Origin: Pseudochryseolinea flava
GTDB lineage: Bacteria > Bacteroidota > Bacteroidia > Cytophagales > Cyclobacteriaceae
Length of the DNA stretch: 64,000 bases
Direction: 5' to 3'
Assembly (NCBI RefSeq): GCF_003286915.1
Contig: NZ_QMFY01000010.1
Span: forward strand, 1-64,000
This document shows, one piece after another, positions 8,837 through 16,918 of the stretch. Below the pieces are notes generated by a model. The model had not been told where the DNA came from. It saw only the letters and a list, made by a program, of their open reading frames with translations, and made no database searches. The position numbers and the translations under genes were made by a program. Every line of letters starts with the position of its first letter. Within the stretch, counting starts at the first letter, position 1.

Positions 8837-9296
8837 CCTAGTCGTTGCGTTAATGTTGGTCGCAACTGCCTGTAAAAAACAGTCAACGCCAGAACATGCG
8901 TTGAATGCTAAAGAATATAAATCGCTTCGTTTCTTGACCGACACACTTGGTGTACCTAACGTTCACCAAAAAATAATTCTTGCCATACCATCAAGGGGAT
9001 GCGCCAGTTGTATTGAAGCAGCCATGAAATACGCAAAGCAAAATGAAGGAGAACCAAAGATCACCATCATCATCACGGGAGCATCATCGAAATTCACCCG
9101 TGCCCTTGCCAAGAAATATCAGCTAGACGAAAATAGATTTGTAGTCGATACAAAAGGAATGTTTTTATCGAAAGGATTGGTAACCATCTACCCAACAATA
9201 TTCAAACCTGTTGACGATTATACGATGGCAACACATTTAGACGCAACCAATATCCGCGATGAGCTTGGCAAGATCGGAATCGAATTTACCGAGTGA
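8811..9296 (+). CDS. Lipoprotein with thioredoxin-like domain
   Basis: The start at 8811 (MYLSLRACSLVVALML) gives a signal peptide and lipobox VATAC. The mature part contains a CASC motif after IPSRG, in the position of a thioredoxin active site. Strand segments KIILAIPS and KITIIITGA and a YPTIF segment resembling the cis-proline loop support a thioredoxin-like fold. About 161 residues. It would act at the membrane on the envelope side as a thiol redox or peroxiredoxin-like protein. It is overlapped at the 5' end by the DUF4221 gene and at the 3' end by the convergent NmrA-like gene. Confidence 0.55.
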   Translation: MYLSLRACSLVVALMLVATACKKQSTPEHALNAKEYKSLRFLTDTLGVPNVHQKIILAIPSRGCASCIEAAMKYAKQNEGEPKITIIITGASSKFTRALAKKYQLDENRFVVDTKGMFLSKGLVTIYPTIFKPVDDYTMATHLDATNIRDELGKIGIEFTE

Positions 9297-10182
9297 CCTG
9301 GCTAATTTTTTCCCTTTTGTTTTTTACCAGCTTTTCAAAATAGTCTTCCAGCGTCGTATCTGCTTTTATTTTAATTGTACCTTTTTGTTCCGGTCGCGTT
9401 TTACCATCAAGAACTGCTTGCGTCATCTCAACAAAATTTTTAACACCATCGGGAGAAAAACCAGCGTCACGCAAAACATTCTCCCATTCGGCCCTCTCAA
9501 TTTGTTGCACTTTGACATCGCGATCCAGCACGGCAGAAAGCACGTGCGCTACTGCTTGGGGAGTATACATCCTCGGGCCTTCAAGTTCATAAATTGTGTT
9601 TTCGTCAGGAAGGTCTGTGAGTACTTGCGCGGCAAATTTTCCGACGTCTTCTGGTGCAACCATCGCTAATTCAAAATCAGGCGGAAAGAAGGATGGTAAT
9701 ACACCCGTAGATTTTGCGACCTCGAGATAGTTAATCCAATTGCTATAATAGTATGCAGGACGGATGAAAACCTTTTGTATCGCAAGGTCATTGAAAGTGT
9801 TTTCAAGGAGATGTGAAATCTGCAAATTACCTGTACCTTTCTCATGCTGCGCACCAATGGATGACAAACCTACTACGGCTTTAATATCAGAATTTACGAT
9901 TGCTTGATGATAGCAGTTGAGTAAAGACTTACCCTCTTCAATCACATTTTCATCTTTGCCAGTTTCGGGTGTTATCGCGAATAAGGTGTGACCGCGTTTG
10001 AAGCCTTCGGCAAGCGCGCGTACATTTTGTGCATCGGCGATAACGGGGACAGCACCCTTATCACGCAATGCTTTGGCACGGTACTCGTCGCGGGTTACTC
10101 CTTTCACTGCTTGTTCATTTTCCAATAATTCTGCTACTACAGCTGATCCTACCCTGCCCGTGGCACCCATGATGATATGCAT
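9286..10182 (-). CDS. NmrA-like NAD(P)-binding protein
   Basis: The 298-residue protein starts with a Rossmann nucleotide-binding motif, MGATGRVGSAVV (GxxGxxG), followed by VKGVTRD where NADP-binding members carry a basic residue. It continues through an atypical short-chain reductase fold with GLSSIG and FIRPAYYYSN. This is the NmrA/HSCARG or quinone-reductase-like group: redox sensors or NADPH-dependent reductases in the cytoplasm. The substrate is unknown. Its 3' end overlaps the convergent lipoprotein gene by 11 bp. It has its own start at 10182 with free upstream space. Confidence 0.75.
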   Translation of the reverse strand: MHIIMGATGRVGSAVVAELLENEQAVKGVTRDEYRAKALRDKGAVPVIADAQNVRALAEGFKRGHTLFAITPETGKDENVIEEGKSLLNCYHQAIVNSDIKAVVGLSSIGAQHEKGTGNLQISHLLENTFNDLAIQKVFIRPAYYYSNWINYLEVAKSTGVLPSFFPPDFELAMVAPEDVGKFAAQVLTDLPDENTIYELEGPRMYTPQAVAHVLSAVLDRDVKVQQIERAEWENVLRDAGFSPDGVKNFVEMTQAVLDGKTRPEQKGTIKIKADTTLEDYFEKLVKNKREKISQVTR

Positions 10183-10354
10183 AAGTCTTTATTTTGACTA
10201 TGCCGCATTAAAATCTTATGCCTTAAAGAATGATTTGACCGTACACATGCTATAAGGATGTGAACCACCATTGGTGTTGTTGATTTATTAACCTCATGAA
10301 TGGTTCAGCCGAAAGTTTTCAGTTTCGCATGGGCTCAATTAAGCCTGCATAGAC

Positions 10355-10906
10355 TTATTGCAATAAATAGCGATAGTAACCGACAAATTCACGCGCAATA
10401 GAATAGAAATCCCGGAGTTCAAAAAAGTCTGCGTGGGCACCATACACCCTGGTGAACCCATTTTTTCTGAATGCTAACTTTGCCCGAGAGATGTGATGAT
10501 ACTGTGAGACAACTGTAACCGATTTTACATCAACAATCAGCTTCTGTACATTGTGTACTGTGGCGTTAGAATTGTTACCTTCATTGTCGATGATGATATT
10601 CTCTTCAGGAACACCTTTAGAGACTAGATATTCAAACATTTTAGTTCCCTCGAAGTGTCCTTCTTTTCCCAGACCACCGCTAACCATTAAAATATTGACC
10701 AGCGAATCCTGATACAACTTCAAGCCACGATCGAGTCGCGCTTGAAGTCGTGGTGATAGCGTGCCATCCGGGTGCACAGTATTGCCGAAGATCACTCCGA
10801 CATCAGCGCGTACATTATCATCCGTGAAGCCATCGATTAGAATGCACAGCGTGTGTATGGCAAACCATGTGACGAGAACGATCAACGTATATTTCAAATA
10901 TCGCAT
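10355..10906 (-). CDS. YdcF/SanA-like DUF218 membrane protein
   Basis: From M at 10906 (MRYLKYTLIV) it has about 183 residues: one N-terminal membrane anchor and a DUF218 domain. The domain shows the conserved acidic start ADVGVIFGN, the LSPRLQARLDRGLKLY segment, VSGGLG, EGTKM with the acidic residue following, and the VVSQYHH motif. Family members such as SanA and YdcF are linked to envelope integrity or cofactor binding, but the reaction is not established. An alternative in-frame M at 10930 adds eight residues. Monocistronic by spacing. Confidence 0.75.
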   Translation of the reverse strand: MRYLKYTLIVLVTWFAIHTLCILIDGFTDDNVRADVGVIFGNTVHPDGTLSPRLQARLDRGLKLYQDSLVNILMVSGGLGKEGHFEGTKMFEYLVSKGVPEENIIIDNEGNNSNATVHNVQKLIVDVKSVTVVSQYHHISRAKLAFRKNGFTRVYGAHADFFELRDFYSIAREFVGYYRYLLQ

Positions 10907-11101
10907 TGCGAATAATAATGATTGACGCAAGATTACAAGAAATCATTTCACTTTTGAATTGCTTTTCCGTCGAAAGCAACGCATTTCTTGGTGTATCTTC
11001 GTATACCACGCGGCAAGTCAAATGAAGGCCCAGCAATAAACATGTTCTCTCGGTGTTTTTTTTTAACTGGCAGCCCTTTCACCGACCTCATAGCGATCTT
11101 C

Positions 11102-11134
11102 CTTCCATGTAGGTTCGGCCGACCTGGATGGAAG
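11102..11134. other. Interrupted hairpin in the gap between the YdcF-like gene and transketolase
   Basis: CTTCCAT (11102-11108) pairs with ATGGAAG (11128-11134), and an inner AGGT/ACCT can extend the stem. The 10907-11319 gap otherwise shows no convincing gene. A minus-strand frame of 76 codons there lacks any family signature. The hairpin has no T-run, so it is not an obvious terminator. It could be a leader structure or a repeat. Confidence 0.3.
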
Positions 11135-11319
11135 ATGTAGGTCATCTCCAATGGACTAAAATTGACGCCGTTGTACATAAGTTAACGGCTCATGGCACCG
11201 ATCGACGATTATTTAGTTTTTAATGACATCGTTCTTTTTTTAATTTTTTCTCAATCAATCTACGTAGTATTTGGAGCAGCCGAGGGTGAAAAGTATATTC
11301 GCGGGCAAAACACTTATTC

Positions 11320-12171
11320 ATGAGCCAACCAAACGACCTCGAATCCCTTAAAAAAATCAGTTCACAGGTAAGAAGAGACATTGTACGCATGGTACATGCT
11401 TGCCAATCGGGCCACCCTGGCGGGTCTTTGGGCTGCGCAGATTTCTTTGTGGCCTTGTATTTCAAGTTCATGAAGCATGATCCAAAATTCAACATGGAGG
11501 CGAAAGGTGAAGACCTTTTCTTCCTTTCTAACGGACATATCTCGCCAGTATTCTATTCGACATTGGCACGTGCTGGATACTTTGACGTAAAAGAACTTGC
11601 TACATTCCGTATGCTCAACTCTCGTCTGCAAGGTCACCCTGCAACGCATGAACACCTTCCTGGTATTCGCATTGCATCGGGCTCTCTTGGACAAGGATTA
11701 TCCGTAGCGTTGGGTGCTGCGCAAGCGAAGAAGCTTAATAAAGAAGACAACTTCGTGTACGTTTTGATGGGTGATGGCGAACAACAAGAAGGTCAGATTT
11801 GGGAAGCGGCAATGTATGCTGCCCACAACAAAATGGACAATGTAATTGCTACCATCGACTATAACGGACAACAAATCGACGGACCTGTTGACAAAATTCT
11901 TTCACTACTCGACCTAAAAGCGAAGTGGGAATCTTTTGGCTGGATCGTTCAAGAATTCAATGGAAATAACATGGCTGATGTTGTTGCTGGCCTTGAAAAA
12001 GCACAGAAGCTTGCAAAGAATGGTAAGCCTGTGATGAACTTGATGAAAACAGAAATGGGTTACGGCGTTGACTACATGATGGGATCACACAAGTGGCACG
12101 GCGTTGCTCCAAATGATGAGGAGCTCCAAAAAGCACTTGCTCAACTTGAAGAAACACAAGGAGATTATTAA
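11320..12171 (+). CDS. Transketolase, N-terminal (TPP-binding) subunit
   Basis: The 283-residue protein is the thiamine-diphosphate-binding half of a split transketolase. Visible are GHPGGSLG with the catalytic-site His, HISPVFYSTLAR, and the TPP/Mg motif GDGEQQEGQIWEAAM, closed by the family's second Asn/Gln region. It needs the C-terminal subunit at 14706-15662 to form the active site. The holoenzyme moves two-carbon units between sugar phosphates in the non-oxidative pentose phosphate pathway in the cytoplasm. Two-gene transketolases are normal in many bacteria, but here two unrelated genes separate the halves. Confidence 0.9.
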   Translation: MSQPNDLESLKKISSQVRRDIVRMVHACQSGHPGGSLGCADFFVALYFKFMKHDPKFNMEAKGEDLFFLSNGHISPVFYSTLARAGYFDVKELATFRMLNSRLQGHPATHEHLPGIRIASGSLGQGLSVALGAAQAKKLNKEDNFVYVLMGDGEQQEGQIWEAAMYAAHNKMDNVIATIDYNGQQIDGPVDKILSLLDLKAKWESFGWIVQEFNGNNMADVVAGLEKAQKLAKNGKPVMNLMKTEMGYGVDYMMGSHKWHGVAPNDEELQKALAQLEETQGDY

Positions 12172-12177
12172 TCTTCT

Positions 12178-12852
12178 ATGATCAGAACGTTGACCTTATG
12201 CGCTTTGTTGATTGTTTCATTCACTGAAGCATTTTCACAGAAGTTCATCACGGTCAACGTTTCTGACTCTATAATTTTAAAGCCTACCAAAATCGTTTAC
12301 CGCATCCTCGTAGGCGATTTCCCGAGAGATCCTGTCGCGATGTATACCGGTGAGATAACCGAAGCAAGTCCCTCCTTCTATCTTGATCGCGCAAAAGAGC
12401 TTGCAAAATTTCTAACGAAGAACAACATCAACTTTAGAGATGATCAAGCGAATGATTTCGTGATCGGCAGTCCGAACAATCGTCCAACGTTCTATATCGA
12501 CCTCAAAACACAAACTGAACTTGAAGAAGTCGTAAACTTATTAAAGGACACGAAGAACATTTTCGGTGCGATTTTCAAAGTCACCTATGAAGACGAAGCT
12601 GCGTATACAAATGCTTTAATGACTAAGATTTTGAAACGAGCGCATTCTGACGCGGATCAGATTGCAAAAATCGCAGGCGCAAAACTTGGTCCTGTGTTAG
12701 AAATAGAAGAAAGCGGCGGCTTCGACCGTGCATTTTTTGAGCGCGACTATCCGGCATCTTTATATGAAAGTGAGCTGTATCACAAAACAGCAGATAACTT
12801 GACTTACACCTGCTACCGTGCATTTTCTATCAAGTATCAAATACTTGAATAA
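12178..12852 (+). CDS. Secreted SIMPL/DUF541-like protein
   Basis: The 224-residue protein starts with a signal peptide (MIRTLTLCALLIVSFTEAFS) immediately after transketolase N (6 bp). Its C-terminal half has the pattern of SIMPL (DUF541) proteins: ILKRAHSDADQIAKIAGAKLGPVLEIEE, a helix followed by the conserved Gly-x-x-Leu-Gly segment. Relatives are periplasmic or secreted, and their molecular role is unclear. A hairpin with a T-run follows at 12872. Assignment is by pattern only and could be a distant relative. Confidence 0.5.
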   Translation: MIRTLTLCALLIVSFTEAFSQKFITVNVSDSIILKPTKIVYRILVGDFPRDPVAMYTGEITEASPSFYLDRAKELAKFLTKNNINFRDDQANDFVIGSPNNRPTFYIDLKTQTELEEVVNLLKDTKNIFGAIFKVTYEDEAAYTNALMTKILKRAHSDADQIAKIAGAKLGPVLEIEESGGFDRAFFERDYPASLYESELYHKTADNLTYTCYRAFSIKYQILE

Positions 12853-12871
12853 TATTGAATAGTTTTATGAG

Positions 12872-12897
12872 TGCCGGAATAATTGCCGGCATTTTTC
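12872..12897 (+). terminator. Rho-independent terminator-like hairpin
   Basis: TGCCGG-AATAATTG-CCGGCA is followed by TTTTT. It sits between the SIMPL-like gene and the von Willebrand A gene and would end the transketolase N transcript before the next gene. Confidence 0.6.
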
Positions 12898-12908
12898 GTT
12901 CATACACT

Positions 12909-14297
12909 ATGCGCAACGTAAGGCTAATTATAATCTCCACAATCTTTTTTATTGTCGCCATCATCGACAGCCAGGCGCAGCACAAAGTGCAGCAAAAAAT
13001 CCCTGAGAAGACGAGAATTCTATTTCTCCTCGACGGTTCCGGAAGCATGCTTGAAAACTGGGGACGTCCTCATCAAACAAAGATGAGCATGGCAAAAATT
13101 ATTCTTTCACAGATTATCGATTCGCTCAAACAAAATAAAAACTTAGAACTTGCCCTGCGTGTGTATGGCCATCGTTCACCTCGAGAACAAAACAATTGCA
13201 AGGACACACAACTCGAAGCGCCTTTCAAAGCCAATAACCATCAGTTGATCATCGATAAAATCAACGACATAAAACCGAAAGGCGTAACACCAATCACCTA
13301 TTCGCTCGAGCAAGCCGCGCTCGATTTCCCTGCAAACCCTGGCTATCGAAATATCGTCATTCTCATCACTGACGGCATTGAATCTTGTGGAGGGGACATC
13401 TGTGCAACGTCTCGTGCATTGCAAGCGAAAGGAATATTTCTCCGCCCCTACATCATCGGACTCGGCCTACGAGCAGAAGAAAACCTAAACTGCGCAGGCA
13501 AATTCATCAATGCCGATACACCTGGTAAATTTCATGACATCTTAAATGATGCGATCGAAAAATCCTTTTCAAAAACGACCGTGAGTGTTGAACTACTCGA
13601 CGCTCAAAACCAACCACGTGAATCGAATGTAAACATCATGTTCATCAACACGACTACAAACATGACGATGTATGATTTCATTCACTATCGCGATGCGCAG
13701 GGAAACCCGGACACCGTACAAATTGATCCTGTTGTCGACTATGATTTGATTGTGAGCACTATTCCGCAGACAGTCGTGCGAAGCGTATCCATTAAAACCG
13801 GTTCGCACAATGTGATCCGAATTCCTGTACCGCAGGGAAATCTACGGATCGAGCAAGAAGGAAGAAAGAATGATGCTTTGGAATCGATCGTGCGTCAAAA
13901 GGGAGAACCAGGAATCATCATGGTACAAAAGGGCAATGCAGCGATTCGATATCTCATCGGAAAGTATGAAGTAGAGACGTTGACATTTCCGCGGCGAAAA
14001 TTTCAAGTAGAAGTACAGTCGAATAAAACCCAGGTGATCACACTACCACCACCTGGCGTTGTGAATGTAAACACCGTATCCCCCGGCTACGGCAGTTTGT
14101 ATGAGATGAAAAGTGATGGCTCTTGGGAATGGGTTACACATCTTAACGATTTGAAGTCGCAGTTCACGTTAAACTTGCTGCCGGGTACTTACAAAATTGT
14201 TTTCCGCGTGAAAAATACGACGGGAAGTAAATACAGTGCGTATAAAATTTTTCAATTGAAATCAGGCGAGACCAAACTTGTAAAAGTATTTGGATGA
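12909..14297 (+). CDS. Secreted von Willebrand factor A domain protein
   Basis: The start at 12909 (MRNVRLIIISTIFFIVAIIDSQAQ) gives a signal peptide. An upstream in-frame M at 12855 would lie across the terminator hairpin. The vWA domain spans about residues 30-220 and carries the metal-ion site: LLDGSGSM (DxSxS), a Thr in GVTPITYSLEQA and the acidic ILITDGIESCGGD. Four Cys residues in the domain may form disulfides. The rest is beta-rich with a final domain of carboxypeptidase-regulatory type (PGTYKIVFRV). About 462 residues, exported, with a likely role in binding a protein partner in the envelope. Not the Bat type, since no membrane helices flank the vWA domain. Confidence 0.75.
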   Translation: MRNVRLIIISTIFFIVAIIDSQAQHKVQQKIPEKTRILFLLDGSGSMLENWGRPHQTKMSMAKIILSQIIDSLKQNKNLELALRVYGHRSPREQNNCKDTQLEAPFKANNHQLIIDKINDIKPKGVTPITYSLEQAALDFPANPGYRNIVILITDGIESCGGDICATSRALQAKGIFLRPYIIGLGLRAEENLNCAGKFINADTPGKFHDILNDAIEKSFSKTTVSVELLDAQNQPRESNVNIMFINTTTNMTMYDFIHYRDAQGNPDTVQIDPVVDYDLIVSTIPQTVVRSVSIKTGSHNVIRIPVPQGNLRIEQEGRKNDALESIVRQKGEPGIIMVQKGNAAIRYLIGKYEVETLTFPRRKFQVEVQSNKTQVITLPPPGVVNVNTVSPGYGSLYEMKSDGSWEWVTHLNDLKSQFTLNLLPGTYKIVFRVKNTTGSKYSAYKIFQLKSGETKLVKVFG

Positions 14298-14324
14298 AAA
14301 ATCAAAAAATACTGATGATTCAAA

Positions 14325-14355
14325 CTACCAGGACGCCCTTCTACTGGTGGTTTTC
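14325..14355 (+). terminator. Terminator-like hairpin after the vWA gene
   Basis: CTACCAG pairs with CTGGTGG (one G-T pair) around a 12-nt loop and is followed by TTTTC. It lies 27 bp downstream of the vWA stop and overlaps the 3' end of the small opposite-strand ORF. Confidence 0.45.
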
Positions 14356-14502
14356 TTCATGAATTTTTGAGCACTCTTGCGATTGACCGCTTTCCGCGAG
14401 CAGGAACCACGGCAGAATAGCGATGGCTAGCGCAAGAATAAAAAGTATCAGCAAATTGCGATTCGATTTTCTCTTTGGTGAGGCGAGGTTGTTCTGTGAC
14501 AT
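14341..14502 (-). CDS. Small single-pass membrane protein
   Basis: An ATG at 14502 gives 53 residues: a hydrophilic, basic start (MSQNNLASPKRKSNRN), one strong membrane helix (LLILFILALAIAILPWFLL) and a polar tail with one Cys. An upstream in-frame start at 14580 would add 26 residues of no clear character. Topology follows the positive-inside pattern. No family is recognised. It lies alone between two plus-strand genes. Real-gene status is supported only by the composition. Confidence 0.4.
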   Translation of the reverse strand: MSQNNLASPKRKSNRNLLILFILALAIAILPWFLLAESGQSQECSKIHEENHQ

Positions 14503-14705
14503 TACGTAGTTTTTGAAGTCTTTACGAACCTTATGACTGTGAGGTTGAAAATCGTTGGGGTATTTCACGATGTTTAACAAATCATTAACAGAATCACGAC
14601 TTTAGCGCTGGTGAATAGAAAATATTTTACGACTTTCGCAGCGCCTCTTTACGTGGATCGACTACGTAGACGAGTGATTTCAAATTTGAAAACGTACCCG
14701 AGAAT

Positions 14706-15662
14706 ATGACCAAATTTACTTTTACTGAAAAGAAGGATACCCGCTCTGGTTTTGGTGTAGGCCTTCATGAGCTTGGCAAGAAGAACAGCAATGTTGTTGC
14801 GCTTTGTGCCGACCTAACAGGCTCACTTAAAATGGATGCTTTCAAGAAAGAATTTCCAGAACGTTTCTACCAAGTAGGAATTGCCGAAGCAAACATGATG
14901 GGTCTTGCCGCTGGTATGACCATCGGTGGAAAAATTCCCTTCACTGGAACATTTGCGAACTTCTCGACAGGTCGCGTGTACGATCAAATTCGTCAGTCAA
15001 TTGCTTACTCAGATAAGAACGTAAAGATCTGCGCATCTCACGCAGGTTTGACTCTTGGAGAAGACGGTGCAACACACCAAATTCTTGAGGATGTCGGCAT
15101 GATGAAGATGTTACCTGGCATGACGGTTATCGTTCCTTGTGACTATAACCAAACAAAAGCAGCCACGATTGCCCTGGGTGATCATCATGGTCCAGCATAC
15201 TTACGTTTCGGTCGCCCAAGCTGGCCAATCTTTATGGCAGCAGATAGACCATTCGTTATTGGTAAAGCTGATAAGCTTATTGAAGGAACAGATGTTACTA
15301 TCTTCGCTAACGGCCACATGGTATGGCAAGCTGTAGAAGCCGAAGCAATTTTGGCGGCTAAAGGAATTAGCGTTGAGTTGATCAATATCCATACGGTGAA
15401 GCCACTCGATGTAGAAGCGATCTTAGCTTCAGCATCTAAAACAAGATGCGTTGTTACCGCAGAAGAACATCAAATTAACGGTGGTCTTGGCGACAGCGTA
15501 GCGCAAGTGTTGGCGAGGTTCAACCCTACACCAATTGAAATGGTTGCCGTAAACGATTCATTCGGAGAAAGCGGTACACCAACTCAACTTCTGAAGAAGT
15601 ATGGTCTCAGCCCCGAGAACATTGTTGCAGCGGCAGAAAAAGCAATTGCAAGAAAGAAATAA
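14706..15662 (+). CDS. Transketolase, C-terminal subunit
   Basis: The 318-residue protein contains the pyrimidine-binding domain of split transketolase: VALCADLTGS, then the catalytic Glu region FYQVGIAEANMMGLAAGM, the FANFSTGRVYDQIRQSIAYS segment and SHAGLTLGEDGATHQ. The C-terminal swivel domain follows, with LINIHTVKPLD and TAEEHQINGGLG. It pairs with the N-terminal subunit at 11320-12171. An alternative reading as the related half of DXP synthase is less likely given these motifs and the matching partner. A strong terminator follows at 15687. Confidence 0.9.
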   Translation: MTKFTFTEKKDTRSGFGVGLHELGKKNSNVVALCADLTGSLKMDAFKKEFPERFYQVGIAEANMMGLAAGMTIGGKIPFTGTFANFSTGRVYDQIRQSIAYSDKNVKICASHAGLTLGEDGATHQILEDVGMMKMLPGMTVIVPCDYNQTKAATIALGDHHGPAYLRFGRPSWPIFMAADRPFVIGKADKLIEGTDVTIFANGHMVWQAVEAEAILAAKGISVELINIHTVKPLDVEAILASASKTRCVVTAEEHQINGGLGDSVAQVLARFNPTPIEMVAVNDSFGESGTPTQLLKKYGLSPENIVAAAEKAIARKK

Positions 15663-15686
15663 GTATTAGTTTCCATTCAGATAAAA

Positions 15687-15718
15687 GGCTCCGTCTACAA
15701 GCGGAGTCTTTTTTTTTG
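15687..15718 (+). terminator. Rho-independent terminator of transketolase C
   Basis: GGCTCCG-loop-CGGAGTC (one G-T pair) is followed by a run of eight to nine T. It starts 25 bp after the stop codon. Confidence 0.85.
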
Positions 15719-15719
15719 C

Positions 15720-16282
15720 GCATTACCTTTCACACCACAATCGGATTTCGGTTTCTCGCAAGAAAAATCTTGCGCTTTTGGTGATGCTGCTGATCTCATC
15801 CTTGTCATTGCAAACTCACAGTCTATCGAAGTAAATATTGTCGAGCAGTATAAGAAATAGTAAAACGCTAGGACAGAATTGATTCAAGATTTCGTCTCTG
15901 ATTTCGATCGCGCTAAAAAAACTATTCATCGCTCTATCTCTTCGATGTTGTTCGAAACGACGACGCGAAACACACGGAGCCTGCAAGACACGGCATGACA
16001 ACTGTTCTCAATGGAGGAACTGACTCCAATAGGTTTTATCTCGTGTTGAACTGCGGAGAAAAATCACGCAGCAAAAAAAAAGATTTATCGAAAACCAGCT
16101 TGACTACATCACGTTCTTTGCTGACACGGCGGACTGCATTCCAGAAATTGAACACTGTCCGCAAAAGTTGCAGGTGGAAATGATCACGTCACGAATCTTC
16201 ATCCACGTATTTCAAGAATCGAGATTTATATGTTTATTTGGTAGTACCAATCCGTATTGAGCGGAGATAAACCAGAGGCGCC
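15720..16282 (+). other. 563-bp region with coding-like fragments but no intact gene
   Basis: No complete gene is visible. On the plus strand, several open stretches with coding-like composition follow one another, interrupted by stops or frame changes. One runs to a TAG at about 15860. A second continues in the same frame after TAG TAA as far as a TGA at about 15998. A third starts near 15995 and appears to shift frame at a run of nine A (about 16073-16081), after which a frame stays open to about 16260. This pattern suggests a decayed gene, but I cannot identify the parent family. Confidence 0.3.
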
Positions 16283-16720
16283 ATGGAATTGACTTATAAA
16301 CTCATTGATAGTGAACCGCTATTCGAATCATTCAGAACATTACTTCGGGCATCCAATCTTCCTGCCGATGATTTGAATTATAAGAAAGATCTTTTGCTAG
16401 GCTATTATGAATCGAACGTCTTGGTAGGAACCGGTGCATTAGAAGTATACGGAGATTATGCACTACTTCGTTCATTGTCGGTAAAGCTCGGAATACGTGG
16501 ACGAAATGTCGGTACGACCATTGCCGAATATCTGATCGACGAAGCGCGTGAAAGAAAACTGAAAGGAATTTATTTACTCACAGAAACAGCGCGCGGCTTT
16601 TTTGCTAAGCGTGGTTTCGCAGATGTTACGCGCGCAGAGGTTCCGGAAGCACTTAAAGCTTCATCAGAGTTTTCCCATGTTTGCCCTACCACGGCTGCTG
16701 TGATGTTTTTAGAATTATAA
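16283..16720 (+). CDS. GNAT N-acetyltransferase, ArsN2-like
   Basis: The 145-residue protein has a single GNAT fold. The acetyl-CoA loop is IRGRNVGTTIAEYLIDEA (the R/Q-x-x-G-x-G/A position). The family-specific segments LRSLSVKLG, LLTETARGFFAKRGF and a late CPTTAAVMF follow. These resemble the ArsN2 group, acetyltransferases often found with arsenic-resistance genes. No arsenic gene is nearby, so the substrate is uncertain. Cytoplasmic. It stands alone before the serine genes. Confidence 0.7.
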   Translation: MELTYKLIDSEPLFESFRTLLRASNLPADDLNYKKDLLLGYYESNVLVGTGALEVYGDYALLRSLSVKLGIRGRNVGTTIAEYLIDEARERKLKGIYLLTETARGFFAKRGFADVTRAEVPEALKASSEFSHVCPTTAAVMFLEL

Positions 16721-16918
16721 AATTCTAGACAGTACGATTTTACCAAGCTACGCAAGACGACAGTACAGAAAGAGACCATCGTCTATACCCACCACTTGAG
16801 ACGAAGCCCACCTTGCACTGAGCACTACCAATCGAACGTTAGTGCTTAAAAAAAATCAAGTTTATACTACTGCTTGCCCTTTACATCTTTTATTACATTT
16901 GCGTTTCACAACCAACGC

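Noticed and set aside
10948-11178. A 76-codon open frame on the minus strand before transketolase N.
   Set aside because: It has no recognisable domain, an odd composition and overlaps a hairpin. It is probably chance.
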